Assembly (NCBI RefSeq): GCF_041729615.1
Contig: NZ_CP154874.1
Coordinates: forward strand, 3,043,001-3,107,000
Reading direction: 5' to 3'
Origin: Pseudomonas alcaligenes
GTDB taxonomy: Bacteria > Pseudomonadota > Gammaproteobacteria > Pseudomonadales > Pseudomonadaceae
DNA length: 64,000 nucleotides
The notes beneath the pieces were generated by a model, which was not told the origin of the DNA, made no database searches, and saw only the letters and a list, made by a program, of their open reading frames with translations. Positions 10,105 through 18,874 of the stretch are shown here, piece by piece. Numbering within the stretch: position 1 is the first letter of the stretch; each line of letters starts with the position of its first letter. The translations under genes were made by a program, and so were the position numbers.

Positions 10105-10740
10105 TCAGGAAGCAGTGAACAGCGCGCCGAAGGCACGCGCGCGGGCCTCCACCTCGGTGGCGGAGGGCGCGGAGAACAGGGCATGGACTACTGCCAGCAG
10201 GTCGGCGCCACGGCTGATCAGCTCGGCGCCGTTGTCCAGGCCGACGCCGCCGATGGCGGTGATCGGCAGGGCGAAGCGTGCGCGGGCCTGCTCCAGCAGT
10301 TCGGGCGTGGCGCTCGGCGCGCCGGGCTTGGTCTGCGAAGTGAAGAAGCGGCCGAAGGCGATGTAGCTGGCGCCTTCCCCGGCGGCCTGTTCGGCCAGCG
10401 CCAGGCTGGCGTGGCAGGTGGCGCCGATGATCGCCTTGCGCCCGAGCAGGGCGCGGGCTGCGGACAGGGAGCCGTCGCCCTGGCCCAGGTGCAGGCCGAC
10501 GCCCAGGCGCGCGGCCAGTTCGGCGTCGTCGTTGATGATCAGCTCGGCGCCGTGGCGCGCACAGAGTTCGGCCAGGGCCGAGGCTTCGCGCAGGCGACGG
10601 GCCTGGTCGGCGGACTTGTCGCGGTACTGCAGCAGGCGCGCGCCGCCTTTCAGGGCCGCTTCCACATAGGGCAGCAGGCGGCCATCGGCCAGCAACTGGC
10701 TGTCGGTGATGGCGTACAGGCCGCGCAACGGGCTACTCAC
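10105..10740 (-). CDS. thiE: Thiamine-phosphate synthase
   Basis: Joins HMP-pyrophosphate and the thiazole phosphate to give thiamine monophosphate. 211 residues in a TIM-barrel with the expected motifs: LLQYRDKSA (pyrophosphate contact), [18 protein letters not shown], and the C-terminal [14 protein letters not shown] and PITAIGGV segments. The start codon is GTG at 10740, overlapping the TGA of thiD by 4 bases (GTGA), which implies translational coupling. No upstream alternative fits the family better. Confidence 0.96.
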   Translation of the reverse strand: MSSPLRGLYAITDSQLLADGRLLPYVEAALKGGARLLQYRDKSADQARRLREASALAELCARHGAELIINDDAELAARLGVGLHLGQGDGSLSAARALLGRKAIIGATCHASLALAEQAAGEGASYIAFGRFFTSQTKPGAPSATPELLEQARARFALPITAIGGVGLDNGAELISRGADLLAVVHALFSAPSATEVEARARAFGALFTAS

Positions 10741-11534
10741 GAGCAGAAGTCCAGCGGCAGTCGGCGCGGCACGAACTGGCCGTGGCCGGGTTGCTCGGCG
10801 TCGCGCAGGGTGCGCCAGGTGTAGTCGAGGGCACTGCGTACGGCGCTGACCACTTCCTCGCCCAGGGCCAGGCGGCCGGCCAGGGTGCTGGCCAGGGTGC
10901 AGCCGGAGCCGTGGTAGCTGCCCGGCAGGCGGGCGCAGGTGAAGGTGTGGCAGTCGCCGCCGCGCACATAGAGGCGGTTGTGTACTTCGGCCTCATCGCC
11001 GTGGCCGCCGGTGATCAGCAGGTGCTGGCAGTAGGCGGAAAGCTTCGCGGCGCATTCGTCCGCCGTGCCCTCGGGCAGCTCGGCGAGGATGCGCGCTTCC
11101 GGCAGGTTGGGCGTGGCCACGGCAGCGATCGGCAGCAGGCGCTCGCGCATGGCGTAGCCGACGTCGTCCTTGCCCAGCGAGCCGCCGCCGCCGGCGCGCA
11201 GCACCGGGTCGCAGACCAGCGGTACGCCGGGCAGCGCCTGCATGATCTCGACCACGGTATCGACCATCTGCACCGAGCCGAGCATGCCCAGCTTGACGGC
11301 GGCCACCGGCAGGTCGGCGATGATGGCGCGGGCCTGAGCCAGCACCCAGTCGCGGTCGAGTACGCGGAAGTCGCTGACGTTGACCGTGTCCTGCACGGTC
11401 AGCGCGGTGACCGCCGGGGCGGCGTGGCAGCCCTGGGCGAGCAGGGCTTCGATGTCCGCCTGCAGGCCGGCACCCCCGGAGGGATCATGACCGGACAGGC
11501 AGAGGACGACGGGGCGGGAATTGTGTCTGTTCAT
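10737..11534 (-). CDS. thiD: Hydroxymethylpyrimidine kinase / HMP-phosphate kinase
   Basis: Phosphorylates hydroxymethylpyrimidine twice to supply HMP-PP to ThiE. 265 residues, ribokinase fold: [17 protein letters not shown] (substrate loop) near residue 12, [23 protein letters not shown] and the catalytic [12 protein letters not shown] motif. The ATG at 11534 starts [15 protein letters not shown]; a longer in-frame reading upstream is unconserved. It overlaps thiE by 4 bp. ladS is divergent 192 bp away. No TPP riboswitch is recognisable upstream. Confidence 0.97.
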   Translation of the reverse strand: MNRHNSRPVVLCLSGHDPSGGAGLQADIEALLAQGCHAAPAVTALTVQDTVNVSDFRVLDRDWVLAQARAIIADLPVAAVKLGMLGSVQMVDTVVEIMQALPGVPLVCDPVLRAGGGGSLGKDDVGYAMRERLLPIAAVATPNLPEARILAELPEGTADECAAKLSAYCQHLLITGGHGDEAEVHNRLYVRGGDCHTFTCARLPGSYHGSGCTLASTLAGRLALGEEVVSAVRSALDYTWRTLRDAEQPGHGQFVPRRLPLDFCS

Positions 11535-11726
11535 GGCCGGCGAGCTTACCACCTGGCGGCCGGACCACCCAATTGCCGGGGCGCGACAACTTGTCCGGGC
11601 GGCCGGATTTTTCCGCAAGCCCCTGTGATAGAGTGCCGGCATACCAAATACAGAAGGATTCTGTGCGCCGTCCCCGTGGGAGATGAGGGCTCCCGGACGG
11701 CTGCGCACGAATTCGGGCGGGCCTGC

Positions 11727-14114
11727 ATGCGTTTCCTAGTCTTTGTTGTTCTGTTCAGTCTTTCCTGGCTGGCCCGCGCCGTCGAATTCGACGAGCATGC
11801 CGGCTATCTGCCGCTCGGCCCGCATATGCAGGTGTTCGAGGACGTGCGCGGTGATGCGACCATCGACCAGGTCAGCTCGGCGGCGCTGGACGGCAGCTTC
11901 CGTACCAACGGCAAGCCGGTGCTCAACGCCGGCTACTCGCGCTCGGTGTTCTGGCTGCGGGTCGACTTGCTGTACAAGCCCCGGCAGCTCGACGAGCACA
12001 AGCACTGGCTGCTGGAGCTGGCCTATCCGCCACTCGACCACCTGGAGCTGTACTTGCCGGATGGCGCCGGCGGCTACCGCCTGGCCGGCCGTACCGGCGA
12101 CGCCTTGCCCTTCTCCAGCCGGCAGATCAAGCAGAACAACTACCTGTTCAACCTGGAGCTGCCGCCGGGGCAGAGCCAGCGCATCTACCTGCGCGCGCAG
12201 AGCCAGGGTTCGATGCAGATGCCCCTGGGGCTGTGGGCGCCGGAGGCCTTCATCGAGGCGCAGCCGACGCGCATCTACGTGCTCGGCATCATCTACGGCG
12301 TGCTGCTGGTGATGCTGATCTACAACCTGTTCATCTACCTCAGCGTCCGCGACACCAGCTACCTCTACTACATCCTCTACATCGCCTCCTTCGGCCTGTA
12401 CCAGGTGTCGGTCAATGGCGCCGGCATCCAGTACTTCTGGCCCGACGACCCCTGGTGGGCTAATGCCTCGACGCCCTTCCTGATCGGCTCGGCGGCGCTG
12501 TTCGGCTGCCAGTTCGCGCGCAGCTTCCTGCACACCGGCGAGCACAGCCCCTGGGTCGACCGCGCCCTGCTCGTGCTGATGGCGCTCGGCGCGCTGGTGA
12601 TGCTGCTGGCCCTGACCAGCAGCTACGCCACCGCCCTGCGCCTGGCCACTTCCCTGGCGCTGGCCTTCACCGTGGTGATCTTCAGCGCCGGCGTGCTGGC
12701 CTGGCTGCGCGGCATGCGCGTGGCGCGCTACTTCATCTTCGCCTGGACCGCCTTCCTGGTCGGCGGGGTGATCAACACCCTGATGGTGCTGGGCTACCTG
12801 CCCTACAGCTTCTTCACCATGTACGCCAGCCAGTTCGGTTCGGCGCTGGAGGTCGGCCTGCTGTCGCTGGCCCTGGCCGACCGCATCAACGCGATGAAGG
12901 AAGAGCGCACGCGCATCCTGCAGCAGGCCGGCCGCGAGCTGGAGGCGCTGAACCGCGAGCTGGCCGACAGCAACCGGCTCAAGGACGAGTTCCTCGCCAC
13001 CGTCACCCACGAGCTGCGCACGCCGATGAACGGGGTGATCGGCTCTCTGGAGCTGATGCAGACGGTGAAGATGGACGTCGAGCTGGAGCAGTACCAGAAG
13101 ACCGCCGCCGCCTCGGCGCGCGACATGATGCGCATGGTCAACGACATCCTCGCCCTCACCGAGCTGCAGGCCGGCAAGCTCTACCCGCGGCGCGAGCCGT
13201 TCAGCCTGCGCGGCCTGGTCGACGGCCTGCGCGCGCAGTACTGCCCGCGCGCCACCGACAAGGGCCTGGAGTTCGTCGTCGAGCTGGAGGACAGCCTGCC
13301 CGACACCCTCGAGGGCGACGCTACCAAGCTGGCCCAGGCGCTGGGCTACCTGCTCGACAACGCCATCAAGTTCACCCACCAGGGCCGCGTGGTGCTGCGC
13401 GTGGCCGCCGCCGGGCCGCTGGCCGGCAGCATGCCGCTGCGCATCGAGGTGCTGGACAGCGGCATCGGCTTCGTCACCCCCGAGGGCGGCAAGCTGTACC
13501 AGCGCTTCCGCCAGCTGGACGGCTCCATGACCCGCCAGTACGGCGGCCTGGGCATCGGCCTGGCGATCTGCCGGCAGCTGGTCGAGCTGCTCGGCGGCAG
13601 CCTGCAGCACCAGTCGCAGCCAGGGCAGGGCAGCGCCTTCGCCGTCACCCTGCAGCTCAGCCTGCCGGCCCAGCGCCAGGCCACGCCGCTCAGCCCGCGG
13701 CGCATCGGCGGGGTGCCGCAGCGCCGGCCGGAACAGTGCACCGTGCTGATCGTCGAGGACAACGCGATCAATCAGCTGGTCACCCGCGGCATGCTGCTCA
13801 AGCTCGGCTACCGGGTGCGTACCGCCGACAACGGCGCCGAGGCCCTGGAGATGCTGCGCGGCGAGCCGATCGACGCGGTGCTGCTGGACTGCCAGATGCC
13901 GGTAATGGACGGCTTCGCCACCTGCCGCGCGCTGCGCCACCTGCCCGGCTGCGCCGATCTGCCGGTGCTGGCCATCACCGCCCACAGCCACAGCGGCGAC
14001 CGCGAGCGCTGCCTGGCCGCCGGCATGAGCGACTACCTGGCCAAGCCGGTGAAGTTCCTCGAGCTGCAGACCCTGCTGCACGACTGGGTGCTGTGCCAGC
14101 CGGCCAGCCACTGA
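11727..14114 (+). CDS. ladS: Hybrid sensor histidine kinase LadS
   Basis: Membrane sensor that in P. aeruginosa feeds the Gac/Rsm cascade to favour biofilm over acute virulence and responds to calcium. 795 residues, the length I recall for LadS. Order: signal peptide (MRFLVFVVLFSLSWLARA), periplasmic 7TMR-DISMED2 domain (to about 170), seven-helix 7TMR-DISM block (about 185-390), HisKA with phospho-His428 in ATVTHELRTPMNG, HATPase with DNAIKFT, DSGIGF and GLGIGLAICRQL, and a receiver domain with acceptor Asp721 in LLDCQMPVMDGF. The ATG at 11727 is fixed by the signal peptide. It is divergent from thiD, as in P. aeruginosa. Confidence 0.95.
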   Translation: MRFLVFVVLFSLSWLARAVEFDEHAGYLPLGPHMQVFEDVRGDATIDQVSSAALDGSFRTNGKPVLNAGYSRSVFWLRVDLLYKPRQLDEHKHWLLELAYPPLDHLELYLPDGAGGYRLAGRTGDALPFSSRQIKQNNYLFNLELPPGQSQRIYLRAQSQGSMQMPLGLWAPEAFIEAQPTRIYVLGIIYGVLLVMLIYNLFIYLSVRDTSYLYYILYIASFGLYQVSVNGAGIQYFWPDDPWWANASTPFLIGSAALFGCQFARSFLHTGEHSPWVDRALLVLMALGALVMLLALTSSYATALRLATSLALAFTVVIFSAGVLAWLRGMRVARYFIFAWTAFLVGGVINTLMVLGYLPYSFFTMYASQFGSALEVGLLSLALADRINAMKEERTRILQQAGRELEALNRELADSNRLKDEFLATVTHELRTPMNGVIGSLELMQTVKMDVELEQYQKTAAASARDMMRMVNDILALTELQAGKLYPRREPFSLRGLVDGLRAQYCPRATDKGLEFVVELEDSLPDTLEGDATKLAQALGYLLDNAIKFTHQGRVVLRVAAAGPLAGSMPLRIEVLDSGIGFVTPEGGKLYQRFRQLDGSMTRQYGGLGIGLAICRQLVELLGGSLQHQSQPGQGSAFAVTLQLSLPAQRQATPLSPRRIGGVPQRRPEQCTVLIVEDNAINQLVTRGMLLKLGYRVRTADNGAEALEMLRGEPIDAVLLDCQMPVMDGFATCRALRHLPGCADLPVLAITAHSHSGDRERCLAAGMSDYLAKPVKFLELQTLLHDWVLCQPASH

Positions 14115-14169
14115 GGCGCCGGTCTGTCGAAAGGCAATGATTCGGCCGCGATTTGGCCGGATCGTCTGC

Positions 14170-14198
14170 TTCACTGAAGAAGTGAATCGTGATTCACT
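14170..14198. promoter_or_regulatory. Probable TetR-type operator (overlapping inverted repeats)
   Basis: AGTGAATC GT GATTCACT at 14181-14198 is an 18-bp inverted repeat with perfect 8-bp arms. A second half-site TTCACT at 14170-14175 pairs with AGTGAA at 14181-14186, so two dyads share a central half. It ends 30 bp before the TetR-family start, an ideal place for autorepression and control of the acyl-CoA dehydrogenase downstream. Confidence 0.7.
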
Positions 14199-14228
14199 GA
14201 GATGGACTCATGAACAGGGATCCAGCTC

Positions 14229-14864
14229 ATGGCCTATCGCACCACCCCCGAACGCCTCGACCGCGCCCAGGAACTGCGCGAACGCATCCTTGCCTGCGCC
14301 CATGCGCGGGTCGCCGAGGGCGGCTTCGCCAGCCTGACCATGCAGGCCCTGGCCGAGGATGTCGGCATCGCCACCGGCAGCCTGTACCGCCATTTCAGCG
14401 GCAAGGGTGAGCTGGCCGCGGAAGTCTTCAGCAACGCCTGCCGCATCGAGGTCGACGCCCTGGCCGCGATTCTGCGTGCGCCCGGCCGCCCTGCCCGGCG
14501 CCTGGCCGCCGGCCTCGAGCAGTTCGCCGCGCGTGCCTGGCACAGTCGGCGCCTGGCCTTCGCCCTGATCGCCGAGCCGGTCGACCCGGAAGTGGACGAG
14601 CAGCGCCTGCTGTTCCGCGAGGCCTACGCCGAGCTGTTCGTCGAGCTGCTCGAAGAGGGCGTGCGCGCCGGCGAATTCCGCGTCGAGCAGGTCAACCTGG
14701 TGGCCGCCTGCCTGGTCGGCGCCATCGCCGAGGCCCTGGTCGGCCCGCTCTCGCCGGCGGCCCGCGCGGCCCGCGACGCCGGCCAGCCGGCGGCGGACCT
14801 GGCCGGCGTCAGTCAAACCCTGATCACCTTCTGCCTGCGCGCCGTCGGCGCCCCGGAGTCCTGA
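14229..14864 (+). CDS. TetR/AcrR-family transcriptional regulator
   Basis: 211 residues. N-terminal helix-turn-helix (about residues 15-65): RERILACAHARVAEGGFASLTMQALAEDVGIATGSLYRHFSGKGEL carries the full TetR signature; the rest is a helical ligand/dimer domain. The gene ends 1 bp before the acyl-CoA dehydrogenase, so the two form an operon, and an 18-bp dyad sits just upstream; autoregulation with an acyl-CoA-like ligand is my inference from context. The same regulator-dehydrogenase pair follows ladS in P. aeruginosa as I recall it. Effector unknown. Confidence 0.92.
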   Translation: MAYRTTPERLDRAQELRERILACAHARVAEGGFASLTMQALAEDVGIATGSLYRHFSGKGELAAEVFSNACRIEVDALAAILRAPGRPARRLAAGLEQFAARAWHSRRLAFALIAEPVDPEVDEQRLLFREAYAELFVELLEEGVRAGEFRVEQVNLVAACLVGAIAEALVGPLSPAARAARDAGQPAADLAGVSQTLITFCLRAVGAPES

Positions 14865-14865
14865 C

Positions 14866-16515
14866 ATGTCCCTGCAGCAGTACGCGGAAACCCACGAAGT
14901 GTTCAACCAGGTGCCGAGCCTCGATGGCGCCAACCTGTACCGCCTCGACCTGCCGCTGCAGGAGTGGACCCGGCGCTTCGGCGGCGGCTGGGCCGAGGAC
15001 CAGCTGCATGCCTACGGCGCCCTGGCCGGCGGTCCGCTGATGCAGGCCGGCTTCCTGGCCAACGAGAACAAGCCGGTGTTCAAGAGCCACGACCGCTACG
15101 GCAACCGCGTCGACCTGGTGGAGTTCCACCCGGCCTACCACGAGCTGATGCGCACGGCCATCGAGCACGGCATTCCCTCGCTGCCCTGGCGTGACCCGCG
15201 CGAAGGCGCCCAAGTGGCCCGCGCCGCGCTGAACTACCTGCACAACCAGCCGGAGGCCGGCAACGCCTGCCCGCTGACCATGACCTACGCTGCCGTGCCG
15301 GCGCTCAAGCTGCAGCCGAACCTGGCCGAGATCTGGCTGCCGAAGATCCTCGCCACCCAGTACGACCCGCGCAACGTCGGTATCGAGCAGAAGGCCGGGG
15401 TCACCATCGGCATGGCCATGACCGAGAAGCAGGGCGGCACCGACGTGCGTGCCAACACCACCAGGGCCCATGCGGTCGGCATCCCCGGCCCGGGCCAGGC
15501 CTACGAGCTGGTCGGCCACAAGTGGTTCTGCTCGGCGCCGATGTGCGACGCCTTCCTCACCCTGGCCTACACCGACAAGGGCCTGAGCTGCTTCCTGCTG
15601 CCGCGCCATCGCCCGGACGGCACGCGTAACCAGTTCTACATCCAGCGCCTGAAGAACAAGCTGGGCAACTGGGCCAACGCCTCCAGCGAGGTGGAGTTCC
15701 GTGGTGCCCTGGCCTGGATGGTCGGCGAGGAAGGCCGCGGCGTGCCGACCATCATCGAGATGGTTGCGCTGACCCGCTTCGACTGCATGATCGGCTCCAG
15801 CAGCCTGATGCGTCAGGCCCTGACCCAGGCCGCGCACCACTGCGCGCACCGCAAGGTCGGCGGCCGCGTGCTGGCCGAGCAGCCGCTGATGCAGAACGTG
15901 CTGGCCGACCTGGCCTTGGAGAGCGAGGCCGCCCTGGCCCTGACCATGCGCATGGGCAAGGCGCTGGACAACCCGCACATTGATCAGGAAGACAAGTTCG
16001 CCCGCCTGGTCACCGCCATCGGCAAGTACTGGATCTGCAAACGCGCGCCCGCGATGATCAACGAGGCCCAGGAGTGCATGGGCGGCGCCGGCTATGTCGA
16101 GGAAACCATCCTCCCGAGGCTGTACCGCGAGGCGCCGGTCAACTCGATCTGGGAAGGCTCGGGCAACGTGCAGTGCCTGGACGTGCTTCGTGCCCTGTCC
16201 AAGGAAGCGGGGGTACTCGACGCGCTGTTCGCCGAGCTGGGCGACGGCCACGGCGACGCGCGCCTGAAGGCGCACATCGGCAAGCTGCAGGCCGACTTCC
16301 GCGACACCGCCGACATCCAGTACCGCGCCCGCCAGCTCACCGAGGACGTGGCCGTGGCCCTGCAGGCCAAGCTGCTGCTGGAGGCCGGCAACGCCACGGT
16401 GAGCGACGCCTTTATCGCCAGCCGCCTGGGCGAGGGTGGCCGGGTCTACGGCACCCTGCCGCGCGGCATCGACGCCGAGGCGCTGCTGGCGCGCAGCACC
16501 CCGCACCTCACCTGA
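14866..16515 (+). CDS. AidB-like acyl-CoA dehydrogenase
   Basis: 549 residues, longer than ordinary acyl-CoA dehydrogenases and close to E. coli AidB. The N-terminus (HEVFNQVPSLDGANLYRLD) is AidB-like; the FAD-binding middle shows MTEKQGGTDVRANTT and HKWFCSAPMCDAFLTLA, and the C-terminal domain shows MGGAGYVEETILPRLYREAPVNSIWEGSGNVQ, containing the Glu-rich active-site/FAD stretch and the RLYREA-NSIWEG pattern of this branch. Likely substrate is a branched or unusual acyl-CoA; AidB itself also binds DNA, so function is uncertain. The stop overlaps that of the convergent MFS gene by 8 bp. Confidence 0.88.
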   Translation: MSLQQYAETHEVFNQVPSLDGANLYRLDLPLQEWTRRFGGGWAEDQLHAYGALAGGPLMQAGFLANENKPVFKSHDRYGNRVDLVEFHPAYHELMRTAIEHGIPSLPWRDPREGAQVARAALNYLHNQPEAGNACPLTMTYAAVPALKLQPNLAEIWLPKILATQYDPRNVGIEQKAGVTIGMAMTEKQGGTDVRANTTRAHAVGIPGPGQAYELVGHKWFCSAPMCDAFLTLAYTDKGLSCFLLPRHRPDGTRNQFYIQRLKNKLGNWANASSEVEFRGALAWMVGEEGRGVPTIIEMVALTRFDCMIGSSSLMRQALTQAAHHCAHRKVGGRVLAEQPLMQNVLADLALESEAALALTMRMGKALDNPHIDQEDKFARLVTAIGKYWICKRAPAMINEAQECMGGAGYVEETILPRLYREAPVNSIWEGSGNVQCLDVLRALSKEAGVLDALFAELGDGHGDARLKAHIGKLQADFRDTADIQYRARQLTEDVAVALQAKLLLEAGNATVSDAFIASRLGEGGRVYGTLPRGIDAEALLARSTPHLT

Positions 16516-17587
16516 GCCGGGGCAGCGCTCGCCGCGCCAGCGGCAGGGCGCCCAGGGCCGCCACCACGAACAGGCTGGCGGCCAGGCACAGGGCCAGCGG
16601 CAGGCCCTGCGGGCCGACGTCCATCAGCGCACCGCTGAGCAGCGGGCCGAGCAGGCTGCCGACACCCCAGAGCAGGCCGACGCAGGCATTGGCGGTGACC
16701 AGGTCGGGGCCGCGAAAGTGCTGGCCGATCAGCCAGGGCAGGGCCAGGCCCAGGGCTAGCGTCAGCACCCCGCAGCCCAGGTGCAGGGCGCGCCGGTCGA
16801 GGCGGTCGGACAGCCAGCCCAGCGGCACCTGGAACAGCATGTCGCCGGCCAGGATCACGCTGGCCATCAGCGCCGCCACGCCCACCGCCCAGCCATGGCC
16901 GCTGGCGTACACCGGGAACAGCGACAGCACCACCGCATCGAAGAAGGCGAAGAACAGCACGCCCAGGCACAGCGCCGGGGCCACGCGGACGAAGCCGAGC
17001 AGGGAGAAGCGCCGCGGCCCCGCCTCGGTCGGCTCCGACCAGGCGGCCGGCAGGCTGTGCCAGACCAGCGCCAAGGCCAGCAGGTTGGCCAGCACCACCA
17101 GCAGCGCCGGCCAGGCGCTCTGCGCACCGAACAGGCCGATCATCGCCGGGCCGCCCAGCTGGCAGCCGGTGAAGCAGGCGGCGTAGAGCGCGACGACCTG
17201 GCCGCGCCGGCGTTCGTCGCACAGCTCGTTGACCCAGGATTCGCCGAGGATCACCAGCACGCCCATGCCGATGCCCAGCAGCAGGCGCGCGCCGGCCAGC
17301 AGCGCCAGCGGCGGTTCGGTCGGCAGCAGCGCGGCAGTGCCCAGCAGGCACAGGGCGAAACAGGCCAGGTACAGCCGGCGCCCGCTGTAGCGTCGGCTCA
17401 GGCGGCCGACCAGCAGGGCGGCGAGGATCATGCCGGCCGCCGGCAGCGCCGAGAAAAGGCCGATCAGCAGGCTGCCGGAGCCGCTCGCGTGCAGGCGCAG
17501 GGCCACCAGCGGCAGACTGGTGCCCATGCTCAGGCCGACCACGGACACGGCGAAGATCAGAACGGCGAGAAGCCAGGAAGAACGCAT
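16508..17587 (-). CDS. Major facilitator superfamily transporter
   Basis: 359 residues with about 12 hydrophobic segments, on the short side for MFS. Inner-membrane secondary transporter; the loop 2-3 motif appears as LVGRLSRRYSGRRLYL and its second-half counterpart as LGWLSDRLDRRALHL. GESWVNELCDERRRGQV in the fifth-sixth helix region is typical of the YcaD/UMF-like MFS subfamily. The ATG at 17587 begins MRSSWLLAVLIFAVSVVGLSMG. Substrate cannot be told from sequence. It converges on the acyl-CoA dehydrogenase with overlapping stops. Confidence 0.88.
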   Translation of the reverse strand: MRSSWLLAVLIFAVSVVGLSMGTSLPLVALRLHASGSGSLLIGLFSALPAAGMILAALLVGRLSRRYSGRRLYLACFALCLLGTAALLPTEPPLALLAGARLLLGIGMGVLVILGESWVNELCDERRRGQVVALYAACFTGCQLGGPAMIGLFGAQSAWPALLVVLANLLALALVWHSLPAAWSEPTEAGPRRFSLLGFVRVAPALCLGVLFFAFFDAVVLSLFPVYASGHGWAVGVAALMASVILAGDMLFQVPLGWLSDRLDRRALHLGCGVLTLALGLALPWLIGQHFRGPDLVTANACVGLLWGVGSLLGPLLSGALMDVGPQGLPLALCLAASLFVVAALGALPLARRALPRLR

Positions 17588-17939
17588 CGAATACTCCCAC
17601 CCGCCAGCACCTGGCGGGTCTTGCAAGCATGAAAGACGGCTGCCCGCGAGTGCGCGGGCGAGACGGGGTCGGGACTCTGCGCGGGGCAGAGGCGCGTTCA
17701 GGCGGCGGGGGGAGAGAAGGTGAAGGCGAACAGTACGCTGCGCCGGCGGCGTTGCAGGGCGTCACGCGGCCAGGTGCGCGCCAGCAGCCGCGGGTCGGGC
17801 TGGGCGGAGCAGGGCAGGTGGGCGAGCGACGACATGGCGGCGGTGGACGGCGTGATCTGTAGGGCGCGCAGTCTAGGACGGGGCCTGGCCGGGGTCAATG
17901 CGTGGCGGACGGGCTGTCTTTTGCCGGCGCATGGCGCTA
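17588..17939. other. Gene-poor stretch between the MFS gene and the cobalamin riboswitch
   Basis: About 350 bases with no recognisable gene. It must hold the minus-strand promoter of the MFS gene and the plus-strand promoter of the riboswitch transcript. A minus-strand frame from ATG at 17835 to 17698 would encode 45 residues (MSSLAHLPCSAQPDPRLLARTW..., Arg-rich centre, hydrophobic end); I cannot match it to a family and it has no convincing ribosome-binding site, so I do not call it. Confidence 0.5.
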
Positions 17940-18118
17940 AGGTGGCCGCCGATGGTTCCGCCCCTCGGGCGGATGAAAAGGGAACAGGGTGCGGCGCGTG
18001 TCGCCAATGCCCTGGCTGCCCCCGCAACTGTAAGCGGCGAACGACGCCCACACGCCACTGGCCCGAACGGCTGGGAAGGCGGGCGAAGTGCCAAGCCGCG
18101 AGCCAGGAGACCTGCCAT
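17940..18118 (+). promoter_or_regulatory. Cobalamin (B12) riboswitch
   Basis: The plus strand carries the ordered consensus blocks of an adenosylcobalamin riboswitch: GATGGTTCC at 17951, GGGAACAGGGTGC around 17980, the near-invariant B12 box CCCCCGCAACTGTAAGCGG at about 18019, then GGGAAGGCGGG, and the closing AAGCCGCGAGCCAGGAGACCTGCC region ending near 18116. It ends about 70 bp before the CbiM-like start, so effector binding probably reduces translation or transcription of that gene. End points are approximate. Confidence 0.95.
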
Positions 18119-18187
18119 CGCCTGCGGGCGTTCGCGCCCATTCCTCCATCCGAACCGTCGCGCGGTGGGCGCGACCAAGGAACCCTC

Positions 18188-18868
18188 ATGCACATCGAAC
18201 CCGACGTCGTTGCCGGCGCCAAGCTCTTCCTCAGTTATGCCACCGCCGCAGGCGCCTTCGCGCTCACGGCCAAGCTCGCCCGCGACAGCCTGCGCGACAA
18301 TGGCGGGGCAGCTGCCCTGGCCCTGCGCAGCCTGCTCACCACGGCCCTGGTGTTCTGCTTCTTCGAGGTCCTGCCGCACCATCCGGTGGGCGTCTCGGAA
18401 GTCCACCTGATCCTCGGCTCGACCCTGCTGCTGCTGTTCGGCGCCGGCGCCGCGGCCATCGGCCTGGCCGCCGGCCTGCTGCTGCAGGGCCTGCTGTTCG
18501 CCCCGTTCGACCTGCCGCAGTACGGCATGAACGTCACCACCCTGCTGTTGCCGCTGTGGGGTATCCACCTGCTGGCCCGGCGCATCATCCCGGCGCGCAC
18601 CGCCTATGTGGACACCAGCTACAGGCAGGCCCTGGCGCTGTCCACCGCCTACCAGGGCGGCATCGTCGCCTGGGTGGCCTTCTGGGCCTTCTACGGCAAC
18701 GGCTTCTCCGCCGAGAATCTGCTGTCCGTCGGCAGCTTCGGCCTGGCCTACATGAGCGTGATCCTGCTCGAGCCGCTGATCGACCTGGGTGTGCTGGCCG
18801 CCGCCAAGACCCTGGCCCGCTACAGCCAGGGACCGCTGTTCAACGTGCGCCTGCACCAGCCGGCCTGA
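18188..18868 (+). CDS. CbiM-like energy-coupling-factor permease (cobalt uptake)
   Basis: 226 residues with about six to seven membrane segments. It begins MHIEPDVV, keeping the CbiM N-terminal Met-His metal ligand region, and has SEVHLILGSTLLLLFG and LLLQGLLFAPFDLPQYGMNVTTLLLPL, matching the CbiM pattern of a His-containing loop followed by LLLQALLFG...GANV. CbiM is the substrate-binding component of Co2+ ECF importers. Control by the B12 riboswitch immediately upstream strongly supports a cobalt or cobalamin role. No CbiN, CbiQ or CbiO gene is adjacent, since the next gene is convergent, so it either acts alone or borrows partners. Confidence 0.85.
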   Translation: MHIEPDVVAGAKLFLSYATAAGAFALTAKLARDSLRDNGGAAALALRSLLTTALVFCFFEVLPHHPVGVSEVHLILGSTLLLLFGAGAAAIGLAAGLLLQGLLFAPFDLPQYGMNVTTLLLPLWGIHLLARRIIPARTAYVDTSYRQALALSTAYQGGIVAWVAFWAFYGNGFSAENLLSVGSFGLAYMSVILLEPLIDLGVLAAAKTLARYSQGPLFNVRLHQPA

Positions 18869-18874
18869 GGTCGT

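Noticed and set aside
10780..11726. N-terminal extension of ladS into the thiD region
   Set aside because: The extension is antisense to thiD; the signal peptide at ATG 11727 and the 795-residue family length fix the start.
17698..17835. 45-residue minus-strand frame upstream of the cobalamin riboswitch
   Set aside because: No family match, weak start context and Arg-rich composition that GC-rich non-coding DNA often gives by chance.
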